Below, piece after piece: positions 23,300-35,404 of a DNA stretch of 64,000 bases; position 1 is the stretch's first letter; every line of letters begins with the position of its first letter. The translations under genes and the position numbers were made by a program. The DNA comes from Channa striata. Its lineage: Eukaryota > Chordata > Actinopteri > Anabantiformes > Channidae. The notes below the pieces were generated by a model. That model made no database searches. It saw only the letters and a program-made list of their open reading frames with translations, and had not been told where the DNA came from. The DNA is taken from contig JAUPFM010000098.1 in the NCBI GenBank assembly GCA_033026295.1, forward strand, positions 60,101 through 124,100. Reading direction: 5' to 3'.

Positions 23300-24480
23300 A
23301 GGCGATTCTGTAGCATAAAAGGATGCTTGAATTACATGATTTACTGTCTTTTAAGGAAACATCCACAAGCTTGTTTATATGTTCTGCTTAGTGGATTTAG
23401 GCTAAATAAGAAGGCAGACACAGTTTTATTTGAGTTTGGTGCAGAAATTGTTCAATACAAGCTTGGCTTCAAAACAGCATTTTCTCGCTGAGAAAAGGCG
23501 ATTGCGAGCATAAAAGGATGCTTGAATTACATGCATTGACTGTCTTTGAAGGAAACGTCCCACAAGCCTGTTTATATGTTCTGCTCAGTGGATTTAAGCT
23601 AAATAAGAAGGCAGACACAGTTTTATTTGAGTTTGGTGCAGAAATTGTTCAATACAAGCTTGGCTTCAAAACAGCATTTTCTCGCTGAGAAAAGGCGATT
23701 CGAGCATAAAAGGATGCTTGAATTACATGCATTTACTGTCTTTGAAGGAAACGTCCACAAGCTTGTTTATATGTTCTGCTCAGTGGATTTAAGCTAAATA
23801 AGAAGGCAGAAACAATTTTATTTGAGTTTGGTGCAGAAATTGTTCAATACAAGCTTGGCTTCAAAACAGCATTTTCTCGCTGAGAAAAGGCGATTGCGAG
23901 CATAAAAGGATGCTTGAATTACATGATTTACTGTCTTTTAAGGAAACATCCCACAAGCTTGTTTATATGTTCTGCTTAGTGGATTTAGGCTAAATAAGAA
24001 GGCAGACACAGTTTTATTTGAGTTTGGTGCAGAAATTGTTCAATACAAGCTTGGCTTCAAAACAGCATTTTCTCGCTGAGAAAAGGCGATTCTGAGCATA
24101 AAAGGATGCTTGAATTACATGCATTGACTGTCTTTGAAGGAAACGTCCCACAAGCCTGTTTATATGTTCTGCTCAGTGGATTTAAGCTAAATAAGAAGGC
24201 AGACACAGTTTTATTTGAGTTTGGTGCAGAAATTGTTCAATACAAGCTTGGCTTCAAAACAGCATTTTCTCGCTGAGAAAAGGCGATTTGAAAGCATAAA
24301 AGGATGCTTGAATTACATGCATTTACTGTCTTTGAAGGAAACGTCCACAAGCTTGTTTATATGTTCTGCTCAGTGGATTTAAGCTAAATAAGAAGGCAGA
24401 AACAATTTTATTTGAGTTTGGTGCAGAAATTGTTCAATACAAGCTTGGTTTCAAAACAGCATTTTCTCGCTGAGAAAAGG
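23300..24480 (+). repeat. 590-bp (three-monomer) tandem duplication inside A3
   Basis: Two consecutive copies of a three-monomer unit split near 23890. Each has ACATGATTTACTG with GCTTAGTGG, then a subtype C monomer, then a monomer with ACGTCCACAAGCTTG and the rare AGAAGGCAGAAACAATTTT. The AACAATTTTA marker is at 23811 and 24401, exactly 590 bp apart. The unit is not duplicated at the matching place in A2. Confidence 0.8.
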
Positions 24481-25128
24481 CGATTCTGAGCATAAAAGGA
24501 TGCTTGAATTACATGCATTTACTGTCTTTTAAGGAAACATCCCACAAGCTTGTTTATATGTTCTGCTGAGTGGATTTAGGATAAATAAGAAGGCAGACAC
24601 AGTTTTATTTGAGTTTGGTGCAGAAATTGTTCAATACAAGCTTGGCTTCAAAACAGCATTTTCACGCTGAGAAAAGGCGATTGCGAGCATAAAAGGATGC
24701 TTGAATTACATGCATTGACTGTCTTTTAAGGAAACATGCCACATACTTATTTTGAGTCTCTCCTGAGTGGATTTAGGCTAAATAACAAGGCAGACACAGT
24801 TTTATTTGAGTTTGGTGCAGAAATTGTTCAATACAAGCTTGGCTTCAAAACAGCATTTTCTCGCTGAGAAAAGGCGATTTGAGCATAAAAGGATGCTTGA
24901 ATTACATGCATTTACTGTCTTTTAAGGAAACATCCCACAAGCTTGTTTATATGTTCTGCTTAGTGGATTTAGGCTAAATAAGAAGGCAGACACAGTTTTA
25001 TTTGAGTTTGGTGCAGAAATTGTTCAATACAAGCTTGGCTTCAAAACAGCATTTTCTCGCTGAGAAAAGGCGATTGCGAGCATAAAAGGATGCTTGATTT
25101 ACATGCATTGACTGTCTTTTAAGGAAAC

Positions 25129-25653
25129 ATGCCACATACTTATTTTGAGTCTCTCCTGAGTGGATTTAGGCTAAATAACAAGGCAGACACAGTTTTATTT
25201 TGCGTTTGGTGCAGAAATTGTTCAATACAAGCTTGGCTTCAAAACAGCATTTTCACGCTGAGAAAAGGCGATTGCGAGCATAAAAGGATGCTTGAATTAC
25301 ATGCATTGACTGTCTTTGAAGGAAACGTCCAACAAGCCTGTTTATATGTTCTGCTCAGTGGATTTAAGCTAAATAAGAAGGCAGACACAGTTTTATTTGA
25401 GTTTGGTGCAGAAATTGTTCAATACAAGCTTGGCTTCAAAACAGCATTTTCGCTGAGAAAAGGCGATTACGAGCATAAAAGGATGCTTGAATTACATGCA
25501 TTGACTGTCTTTGAAGGAAACATGCCACAAACTTGTTTGTATGTTCTGCTGAGTGGATTTAGGCTAAATAAGAAGGCAGACACAGTTTTATTTGAGTTTG
25601 GTGCAGAAATTGTTCAATACAAGCTTGGCTTCAAAACAGCATTTTCTCGCTAA
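25129..25653 (+). other. Longest open frame (174 codons), repeat-derived, not a gene
   Basis: This frame runs through about 2.7 monomers. It stays open for three visible reasons. An extra T at about 25197 (ATTTTGCG) resets the frame. Two consecutive monomers have GAAGG in place of TAAGG. The dyad at about 25448 is shortened to TTTTCGCTGAG, removing the usual TGA stop. It ends at CGC-TAA. The peptide is the monomer translated in one frame and repeats with a period of about 65 residues. I see no signal peptide, no recognised domain and no promoter. Equivalent copies in A1 and A2 are broken by stops. I do not annotate it as coding. Confidence 0.85.
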
Positions 25654-26985
25654 GAAAAGGCGATTTGCGAGCATAAAAGGATGCTTGAATTACATGCATT
25701 TACTGTCTTTTAAGGAAACATCCCACAAGCTTGTTTATATGTTCTTCTGAGTGGATTTAGGCTAAATAAGAAGGCAGACACAGTTTTATTTGAGTTTGGT
25801 GCTGAAATTGTTCAATACAAGCTTGGCTTCAAAACAGCATTTTCTCGCTGAGAAAAGGCGATTGCGAGCATAAAAGGATGCTTGAATTACATGCATTGAC
25901 TGTCTTTTAAGGAAACATGCCACATACTTATTTTGAGTCTCTCCTGAGTGGATTTAGGCTAAATAATGAGGCAGAAACAGTTTTATTTGCGTTTGGTGCA
26001 GAAATTGTTCAATACAAGCTTGGCTTCAAAACAGCATTTTCTCGCTGAGAAAAGGCGATTGCGAGCATAAAAGGATGCTTGAATTACATGCATTTACTGT
26101 CTTTGAAGGAAACGTCCCACAAGCCTGTTTATATGTTCTGCTCAGTGGATTTAAGCTAAATAAGAAGGCAGACACAGTTTTATTTGAGTTTGGTGCAGAA
26201 ATTGTTCAATACAAGCTTGGCTTCAAAACAACATTTTCTCGCTGAGAAAAGGCGATTGCGAGCATAAAAGGATGCTTGAATTACATGATTTACTGTCTTT
26301 TAAGGAAACATCCCACAAGCTTGTTTATATGTTCTGCTTAGTGGATTTAGGCTAAATAAGAAGGCAGACACAGTTTTATTTGAGTTTGGTGCAGAAATTG
26401 TTCAATACAAGCTTGGCTTCAAAACAGCATTTTCTCGCTGAGAAAAGGCGATTATGAGCATAAAAGGATGCTTGAATTACATGCATTGACTGTCTTTTAA
26501 GGAAACATGCCACATACTTATTTTGAGTCTCTCCTGAGTGGATTTAGGCTAAATAACAAGGCAGACACAGTTTTATTTGCGTTTGGTGCAGAAATTGTTC
26601 AATACAAGCTTGGCTTCAAAACAGCATTTTCACGCTGAGAAAAGGCGATTGCGAGCATAAAAGGATGCTTGAATTACATGCATTTACTGTCTTTTAAGGA
26701 AACATGCCACTAGCTTATTTTGAGTCTCTCCTGAGTGGATTTAGGCTAAATAAGAAGGCAGACACAGTTTTATTTGAGTTTGGTGCAGAAATTGTTCAAT
26801 ACAAGCTTGGCTTCAAAACAGCATTTTCTCGCTGAGAAAAGGCGATTGCGAGCATAAAAGGATGCCTGAATTACATGCATTGACTGTCTTTTAAGGAAAC
26901 ATGCCACAAGCTTATTTTGAGTCTCTCCTGAGTGGATTTAGGCTAAATAAGAAGGCAGACACAGTTTTATTTGAGTTTGGTGCAG

Positions 26986-27174
26986 AAATTTTTCAATACA
27001 AGCTTGGCTTCAAAACAACATTTTCTCGCTGAGAAAAGGCTGCGAGCATAAAAGGATGCTTGAATTACATGCATTGACTGTCTTTTAAGGAAACATGCCA
27101 CAAGCTTATTTTGAGTCTCTCCTTAGTGGATTTAGGCTAAATAAGAAGGCAGACACAGTTTTATTTGCGTTTGG
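26986..27174 (+). repeat. GGCTGCGAGC cassette inserted within A3
   Basis: Here the cassette (GAGTCTC form) replaces the monomers that A1 and A2 have between CACTAGC and CTTCTAAACAG. It is entered through AGGATGCCTGAATTAC (about 26863), also present just before the cassette at about 21160. Transfer from the 20.9-21.5 kb segment, or from a common source, is the simplest reading. Confidence 0.75.
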
Positions 27175-28752
27175 TGCAGAAATTGTTCAATACAAGCTTG
27201 GCTTCTAAACAGCATTTTCACGCTGAGAAAAGGCGATTGCGAGCATAAAAGGATGCTTGAATTACATGCATTTAATGTCTTTGAAGGAAACGTCCCACAA
27301 GCCTGTTTATATGTTCTGCTCAGTGGATTTAAGCTAAATAAGAAGGCAGACACAGTTTTATTTGAGTTTGGTGCAGAAATTGTTCAATACAAGCTTGGCT
27401 TAAAACAGCATTTTCTCGCTGAGAAAAGGCGACTCATGAGCATAAAAGGATGCTTGAATTACATGCATTTACTGTCTTTGAAGGAAACGTCCCACATGCC
27501 TGTTTATATGTTCTGCAAAGTGGATTTAAGCTAAATAAGAAGGCAGACACAGTTTTATTTGAGTTTGGTGCAGAAATTGTTCAATACAAGCTTGGCTTCA
27601 AAACAGCATTTTCTCGCTGGGAATAGGCGATTGCGAGCATAAAAGGATGCTTGAATTACATGCATTGACTGTCTTTTAAGGAAACATCCCACAAGCTTGT
27701 TTATATGTTCTGCTGAGTAGATTTAGGCTAAATAAGAAGGCAGACACAGTTTTATTTGAGTTTGGTGCAGAAATTGTTCAATACAAGCTTGGCTTCAAAA
27801 CAACATTTTCTGGCTGAGAAAAGGCGATTGCGAGCATAAAAGGATGCTTGAATTACATGCATTTACTGTCTTTTAAGGAAACATCCCACAAGCTTGTTTA
27901 TATGTTCTGCTTAGTGGATTTAGGATAAATAAGAAGGCAGACACAGTTTTATTTGAGTTTGGTGCAGAAATTGTTCAATACAAGCTTGGCTTCAAAACAG
28001 CATTTTCTCGCTGAGAAAAGGCGATTCTGAGCGTAAAAGGATGCTTGAATTAAATGCATTTACTGTCTTTTAAGGAACCATGCCACAAGCTTATTTTCAG
28101 TCTTTCCTGAGTGAATTTAGGCTAAATAAGAAGGAGACACAGTTTTATTTGAGTTTGGTGCATAAATTGTTCAATACAAGCTTGGCTACAAAACAGCATT
28201 TTCTCGCTGAGAAAAGGCGATTGCGAGAATAAAAGGATGCTTGAATTACATGCATTTACTGTCTTTGAAGGAAACGTCCCACAAGCCTGTTTATATGTTC
28301 TGCTCAGTGGATTTAAGCTAAATACGAAGGCAGAAACAGTTTTATTTGAGTTTGGTACAGAAATTGTTCAATACAAGCTTGGCTTCAAAACATCATTTTC
28401 TCGCTGAGAACAGGCGATTGCGAGCATAAAGGATGCTTGAATTACATGCATTGACTGTCTTTGAAGGAAACGTCCCACAAGCCTGTTTATATGTTCTGCT
28501 CAGTGGATTTAAGCTAAATAAGAAGGCAGACACAGTTTTATTTGAGTTTGGTGCAGAAATTGTTCAATACAAGCTTGGCTTCAAAACAGTATTTTCACGC
28601 TGAGAATAGGCGATTGCGAGCATAAAAGGATGCTTGAATTACATGCATTTACTGTCTTTTAAGGAAACATCCACAAGCTTATTTTCAGTCTTTCCTGAGT
28701 GGATTTAGGCTAAATAAGAAGGCAGACACAGTTTTATTTGAGTTTGGTGCAG

Positions 28753-28941
28753 AAATTTTTCAATACAAGCTTGGCTTCAAAACAACATTTTCTCGCTGAG
28801 AAAAGGCTGCGAGCATAAAAGGATGCTTGAATTACATGCATTGACTGTCTTTTAAGGAAACATGCCACAAGCTTATTTTGAATCTCTCCTTAGTGGATTT
28901 AGGCTAAATAAGAAGGCAGACACAGTTTTATTTGCGTTTGG
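28753..28941 (+). repeat. GGCTGCGAGC cassette, A3/B1 copy
   Basis: This is in the orthologous position to 8711 and 19518 (GAATCTC form), within sequence shared by the end of A3 and the start of B1. Confidence 0.8.
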
Positions 28942-29309
28942 TGCAGAAATTGTTCAATACAAGCTTGGCTTCAAAACAGCATTTTCTCGCTGAAAAAGGC
29001 GATTGCGAGCGTAAAAAGGATGCTTGAATTGCATGCATTTAATGTCTTTGAAGGAAACGTCCCACAAGCCTGTTTATATGTTCTGCTCAGTGGATTTAAG
29101 CTAAATAAGAAGGCAGACACAGTTTTAATTGAGTTTGGTGCAGAAATTGTTCAATACAAGCTTGGCTTCAAAACAGCATTTTCTCGCTGAAAAAAGGCGA
29201 TTGCGAGCGTAAAAGGATGCTTGAATTACATGCATTGACTGTCTTTGAAAGAAACGTCCCACAAGCCTGTTTATATGTTCTGCTCAGTGGATTTAAGCTA
29301 AAAAGAGGG

Positions 29310-31690
29310 CAGACACAGTTTTATTTGAGTTTGGTGCAGAAATTGTTCAATACAAGCTTGGCTTCAAAACAGCATTTTCACGCTGAGAAAAGGCGATTGC
29401 GAGCATAAAAGGATGCTTGAATTACATGCATTGACTGTCTTTTAAGGAAACATGCCACATACTTATTTTGAGTCTCTCCTGAGTGGATTTAGGCTAAATA
29501 AGAAGGCAGACACAGTTTTATTTGCGTTTGGTGCAGAAATTGTTCAATACAAGCTTGGCTTCAAAACAGCATTTTCACGCTGAGAAAAGGCGATTGCGAG
29601 CATAAAAGGATGCTTGAATTACATACATTGACTGTCTTTGAAGGAAACGTCCCACAAGCCTGATTATATGTTCTGCTCAGTGGATTTAAGCTAAATAAGA
29701 AGGCAGACACAGTTTTATTTGAGTTTGGTGCAGAAATTGTTCAATACAAGCTTGGCTTCAAAACAGCATTTTCTCGCTGAGAAAAGGCGATTGCGAGCAT
29801 AAAAGGATGCTTGAATTACATGCATTGACTGTCTTTTAAGGAAACGTCCACAAGCTTGTTTATATGTTCTGCTGAGTGGATTTAGGCTAAATAAGAAGGC
29901 AGACACAGTTTTATTTGAGTTTGGTGCAGAAATTGTTCAATACAAGCTTGGCTTCAAAACAGCATTTTCTCGCTGAGAAAAGGCGATTGCGAGCATAAAA
30001 GGATGCTTGAATTACATGCATTGACTGTCTTTTAAGGAAACATCCCACAAGCTTGTTTATATGTTCTGCTGAGTAGATTTAGGCTAAATAAGAAGGCAGA
30101 CACAGTTTTATTTGAGTTTGGTGCAGAAATTGTTCAATACAAGCTTGGCTTCAAAACAGCATTTTCTCGCTGAGAAAAGGCGATTAAAGCATAAAAGGAT
30201 GCTTGAATTACATGCATTGACTGTCTTTTAAGGAAACATGCCACAAGCTTATTTTGAGTCTCTCCTGAGTGGATTTAGGCTAAATAAGAAGGCAGACACA
30301 GTTTTATTTGAGTTTGGTGCAGAAATTGTTCAATACAAGCTTGGCTTCAAAACAGCATTTTCACGCTGAGAAAAGCGATTGCGAGCATAAAAGGATGCTT
30401 GAATTACATGCATTGACTGTCTTTGAAAGAAACGTCCCACAAGCTTGTTTATATGTTCTGCTCAGTGGATTTAAGCTAAATAAGAAGGCAGACACAGTTT
30501 TATTTGAGTTTGGTGCAGAAATTGTTAAATACAAGCTTGGCTTCAAAACAGCATTTTCTAGCTGAGAAAAGGCGATTGCGAACATAAAAGATGCTTGAAT
30601 TACATGCATTTACTGTCTTTTAAGGAAACATGCCACAAGCTTATTTTCAGTTTTTCCTGAGTGGATTTAAGCTAAATAAGAATGCAGACACAGTTTTATT
30701 TGAGTTTGGTGCAGAAATTGTTCAATACAAGCTTGGCTTCAAAACAGCATTTTCTCGCTGAGAAAAGGCGATTGCGAGCATAAAAGGATGCTTGAATTAC
30801 ATGATTTACTGTCTTTTAAGGAAACATCCCACAAGCTTGTTTATATGTTCTGCTTAGTGGATTTAGGATAAATAAGAAGGCAGACACAGTTTTATTTGAG
30901 TTTGGTGCAGAAATTGTTCAATACAAGCTTGGCTTCAAAACAGCATTTTCTCGCTGAGAAAAGGCGATTGCAAGTATAAAAGGATGCTTGAATTACATGC
31001 ATTTAATGTCTTTTAAGGAAACATGCCACAAGCTTATTTTGAGTCTCTCCTGAGTGGATTTAGGCTAAATAAGAAGGCAGACACAGTTTTATTTGCGTTT
31101 GGTGCAGAAATTGTTCAATACAAGCTTGGCTTCAAAACAGCATTTTCTCGCTGAGAAAAGGCGATTGCGTGCATAAAAGGATGCTTGAATTACATGCATT
31201 GACTGTCTTTTAAGGAAACATCCCACAAGCTTGTTTATATTTTCTGCTGAGTGGATTTAGGCCAAATAAGAAGGCAGACACAGTTTTATTTGAGTTTGGT
31301 GCAGAAATTGTTCAATACAAGCTTGGCTTCAAAACAGCATTTTCTCGCTGAGAAAAGGCGATTCTGAGCATAAAAAAAGGATGCTTGAATTACATGCCAA
31401 TGCATGTAATTCAAGCAGTCAATACTGTCTTTTAAGGAAACATGCCACATACTTATTTTGAGTCTCTCCTGAGTGGATTTAGGCTAAATAAGAAGGCAGA
31501 CACAGTTTTATTTGAGTTTGGTGCAGAAATTGTTCAATACAAGCTTGGCTTCAAAACAGCATTTTCTCGCTGAGAAAAGGCGATTATGAGCATAAAAGGA
31601 TGCTTGAATTACATGCATTGACTGTCTTTTAAGGAAACATGCCACAAGCTTATTTTGAGTCTCTCCTGAGTGGATTTAGGCTAAATAAGA
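29310..31690 (+). repeat. 2.39-kb sub-repeat b1 within B1
   Basis: This is the first of two direct copies within B1. ACATACATTG at 29621 recurs at 32005 (2,384 bp), and the fold-back inverted repeat at 31382 recurs at 33773 (2,391 bp). The order is CATACTTATT, ACATACATTG, GAGTAGATTT, GAAAGAAACG, TTCTAGCTG, AAGAATGCAG, GGATAAATAAG, GCAAGTATAA, GCGTGCAT, GGCCAAATAAG, fold-back. About 12 monomers. Confidence 0.82.
31382..31417. repeat. Fold-back inverted repeat 1 (16-bp arms)
   Basis: The left arm TGCTTGAATTACATGC (31382-31397) and right arm GCATGTAATTCAAGCA (31402-31417) are perfect reverse complements around CAAT. The segment CAATGCATGTAATTCAAGCA is the reverse complement of the normal monomer stretch TGCTTGAATTACATGCATTG. 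It is thus a local inverted copy inserted into the monomer, followed by GTCAATACTGTC. The preceding A-run is lengthened (TAAAAAAAGG in place of TAAAAGG). Confidence 0.92.
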
Positions 31691-34085
31691 AGGCAGACAC
31701 AGTTTTATTTGAGTTTGGTGCAGAAATTGTTCAATACAAGCTTGGCTTCAAAACAGCATTTTCACGCTGAGAAAAGGCGATTTGCGAGCATAAAAGGATG
31801 CTTGAATTACATGCATTGACTGTCTTTGAAGGAAACATGCCACATACTTATTTTGAGTCTCTCCTGAGTGGATTAGGCTAAATAAGAAGGCAGACACAGT
31901 TTTATTTGCGTTTGGTGCAGAAATTGTTCAATACAAGCTTGGCTTCAAAACAGCATTTTCACGCTGAGAAAAGGCGATTGCGAGCATAAAAGGATGCTTG
32001 AATTACATACATTGACTGTCTTTGAAGGAAACGTCCCACAAGCCTGATTATATGTTCTGCTCAGTGGATTTAAGCTAAATAAGAAGGCAGACACAGTTTT
32101 ATTTGAGTTTGGTGCAGAAATTGTTCAATACAAGCTTGGCTTCAAAACAGCATTTTCTCGCTGAGAAAAGGCGATTAAGAGCATAAAAGGATGCTTGAAT
32201 TACATGCATTGACTGTCTTTTAAGGAAACGTCCCACAAGCTTGTTTATATGTTCTGCTGAGTGGATTTAGGCTAAATAAGAAGGCAGACACAGTTTTATT
32301 TGAGTTTGGTGCAGAAATTGTTCAATACAAGCTTGGCTTCAAAACAGCATTTTCTCGCTGAGAAAAGGCGATTTATGAGCATAAAAGGATGCTTGAATTA
32401 CATGCATTGACTGTCTTTTAAGGAAACATCCCACAAGCTTGTTTATATGTTCTGCTGAGTAGATTTAGGCTAAATAAGAAGGCAGACACAGTTTTATTTG
32501 AGTTTGGTGCAGAAATTGTTCAATACAAGCTTGGCTTCAAAACAGCATTTTCTCGCTGAGAAAAGGCGATTATGAAAGCATAAAAGGATGCTTGAATTAC
32601 ATGCATTGACTGTCTTTTAAGGAAACATGCCACAAGCTTATTTTGAGTCTCTCCTGAGTGGATTTAGGCTAAATAAGAAGGCAGACACAGTTTTATTTGA
32701 GTTTGGTGCAGAAATTGTTCAATACAAGCTTGGCTTCAAAACAGCATTTTCACGCTGAGAAAAGGCGATTGCGAGCATAAAAGGATGCTTGAATTACATG
32801 CATTGACTGTCTTTGAAAGAAACGTCCCACAAGCTTGTTTATATGTTCTGCTCAGTGGATTTAAGCTAAATAAGAAGGCAGACACAGTTTTATTTGAGTT
32901 TGGTGCAGAAATTGTTAAATACAAGCTTGGCTTCAAAACAGCATTTTCTAGCTGAGAAAAGGCGATTGCGAACATAAAAAGATGCTTGAATTACATGCAT
33001 TTACTGTCTTTTAAGGAAACATGCCACAAGCTTATTTTCAGTTTTTCCTGAGTGGATTTAAGCTAAATAAGAATGCAGACACAGTTTTATTTGAGTTTGG
33101 TGCAGAAATTGTTCAATACAAGCTTGGCTTCAAAACAGCATTTTCTCGCTGAGAAAAGGCGATTAGTGAGCATAAAAGGATGCTTGAATTACATGATTTA
33201 CTGTCTTTTAAGGAAACATGCCACAAGCTTGTTTATATGTTCTGCTTAGTGGATTTAGGATAAATAAGAAGGCAGACACAGTTTTATTTGAGTTTGGTGC
33301 AGAAATTGTTCAATACAAGCTTGGCTTAAAACAGCATTTTCTCGCTGAGAAAAGGCGATTGCAAGTATAAAAGGATGCTTGAATTACATGCATTGACTGT
33401 CTTTTAAGGAAACATGCCACAAGCTTATTTTGAGTCTCTCCTGAGTGGATTTAGGCTAAATAAGAAGGCAGACACAGTTTTATTTGCGTTTGGTGCAGAA
33501 ATTGTTCAATACAAGCTTGGCTTCAAAACAGCATTTTATCGCTGAGAAAAGGCGATTGCGTGCATAAAAGGATGCTTGAATTACATGCATTGACTGTCTT
33601 TTAAGGAAACATCCCACAAGCTTGTTTATATTTTCTGCTGAGTGGATTTAGGCCAAATAAGAAGGCAGACACAGTTTTATTTGAGTTTGGTGCAGAAATT
33701 GTTCAATACAAGCTTGGCTTCAAAACAGCATTTTCTCACTGAGAAAAGGCGATTATGAGCATAAAAAAAGGATGCTTGAATTACATGCCAATGCATGTAA
33801 TTCAAGCAGTCAATACTGTCTTTTAAGGAAACATGCCACATACTTATTTTGAGTCTCTCCTGAGTGGATTTAGGCTAAATAAGAAGGCAGACACAGTTTT
33901 ATTTGAGTTTGGTGCAGAAATTGTTCAATACAAGCTTGGCTTCAAAACAGCATTTTCTCGCTGAGAAAAGGCGATTTGAAAGCATAAAAGGATGCTTGAA
34001 TTACATGCATTGACTGTCTTTTAAGGAAACATGCCACAAGCTTATTTTGAGTCTCTCCTGAGTGGATTTAGGCTAAATAAGAAGG
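31691..34085 (+). repeat. 2.39-kb sub-repeat b2 within B1
   Basis: This is the second copy of the 2.39-kb unit. It has private changes: GTGGATTAGGCTA (one T lost, about 31870), TTTTATCGCTG (about 33533) and CTCACTGAG (about 33737). The last two recur in the matching B2 unit, so they pre-date the B duplication. Confidence 0.82.
33773..33808. repeat. Fold-back inverted repeat 2
   Basis: Arms are 33773-33788 and 33793-33808 with loop CAAT, and the same elongated A-run lies upstream. It lies 2,391 bp from copy 1, in the second 2.39-kb sub-repeat. Confidence 0.92.
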
Positions 34086-34460
34086 CAGACACAGTTTTAT
34101 TTGAGTTTGGTGCAGAAATTGTTCAATACAAGCTTGGCTTCAAAACAGCATTTTAACGCTGAGAAAAGGCGATTGCGAGCATAAAAGGATGCTTGAATTA
34201 CATGCATTGACTGTCTTTGAAAGAAACGTCCCACAAGCTTGTTTATATGTTCTGCTCAGTGGATTTAAGCTAAATAAGAAGGCAGACACAGTTTTATTTG
34301 AGTTTGGTGCAGAAATTGTTAAATACAAGCTTGGCTTCAAAACAGCATTTTCTCGCTGAGAAAAGGCGATTGTGAGCATAAAAGGATGCTTGAATTACAT
34401 GCATTGACTGTCTTTTAAGGAAACATCCCACAAGCTTGTTTATATTTTCTGCTGAGTGGA

Positions 34461-34470
34461 TTTAGGAAGG
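34461..34470 (+). repeat. 9-bp deletion monomer (TTTAGGAAGG), copy 1
   Basis: The usual TTTAGGCTAAATAAGAAGG is shortened to TTTAGGAAGG by loss of nine bases (CTAAATAAG). The direct AAG/AGG repeats at the break suggest slippage. Confidence 0.85.
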
Positions 34471-35368
34471 CAGACACAGTTTTATTTGAGTTTGGTGCAG
34501 AAATTGTTCAATACAAGCTTGGCTTCAAAACAGCATTTTCACGCTGAGAAAAGGCGATTGCGAGCATAAAAGGATGCTTGAATTACATGCATTGACTGTC
34601 TTTTAAGGAAACATCCCACAAGCTTGTTTATATGTTCTTCTGAGTGGATTTAGGCCAAATAAGAAGGCAGACACAGTTTTATTTGAGTTTGGTGCAGAAA
34701 TTGTTCAATACAAGCTTGGCTTTCAAAACAGCATTTTCTCGCTGAGAAAAGGCGATTAGTGAGCATAAAAGGATGCTTGAATTACATGCATTGACTGTCT
34801 TTTAAGGAAACATCCCACAAGCTTGTTTATATGTTCTGCTGAGTGGATTTAGGCCAAATAAGAAGGCAGACACAGTTTTATTTGACTTTGGTGCAGAAAT
34901 TGTTCAATACAAGCTTGGCTTCAAAACAGCATTTTCTCGCTGAGAAAAGGCGATTGCGAGCATAAAAGGATGCTTGAATTACATGCATTGACTGTCTTTT
35001 AAGGAAACATGCCACAAGCTTATTTTGAGTCTCTCCTGAGTGGATTTAGACTAAATAAGAAGGCAGACACAGTTTTATTTGAGTTTGGTGCAGAAATTGT
35101 TCAATACAAGCTTGGCTTCAAAACAGCATTTTCTCGCTGAGAAAAGGCGATTCATGAGCATAAAAGGATACTTGAATTACATGCATTGACTGTCTTTTAA
35201 GGAAACATCCCACAAGCTTATTTTGAGTCTCTCCTGAGTGGATTTAGGCTAAATAAGAAGGCAGACACAGTTTTATTTGAGTTCGGTGCTGAAATTGTTC
35301 AATACAAGCTTTGCTTCAAAACAGCATTTTCTCACTGAGAAAAGGCGATTATGAGCATAAAAAAAGGA

Positions 35369-35404
35369 TGCTTGAATTACATGCCAATGCATGTAATTCA
35401 AGCA
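35369..35404. repeat. Fold-back inverted repeat 3
   Basis: Arms are 35369-35384 and 35389-35404 with loop CAAT. It is 1,596 bp from copy 2 and marks the 1.6-kb duplication found only in B1. Confidence 0.92.

Larger units (their letters stand above)
22070..29235 (+). repeat. Higher-order repeat A, copy 3 (A3), rearranged
   Basis: This aligns with A2 at an offset of about 9,033 bp (ACATGATTTACTGTCTTTG, 13515 to 22548) and 9,041 bp (AAGGAACC, 19031 to 28072). Internal changes compensate in length. There is a 590-bp duplication at 23.3-24.5 kb. The A2 17.2-18.1 kb stretch is replaced by the GGCTGCGAGC cassette at about 26.99-27.17 kb. An extra monomer at about 28.14-28.34 kb carries GGCTACAAAACAG, a variant otherwise seen at 487. 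The right end is shared with the start of B1. Confidence 0.78.

Noticed and set aside
31382..31417. Transposon terminal inverted repeat or MITE
   Set aside because: Both arms are copies of the host monomer itself, only 4 bases apart, with no target-site duplication. A local fold-back inversion explains it fully.
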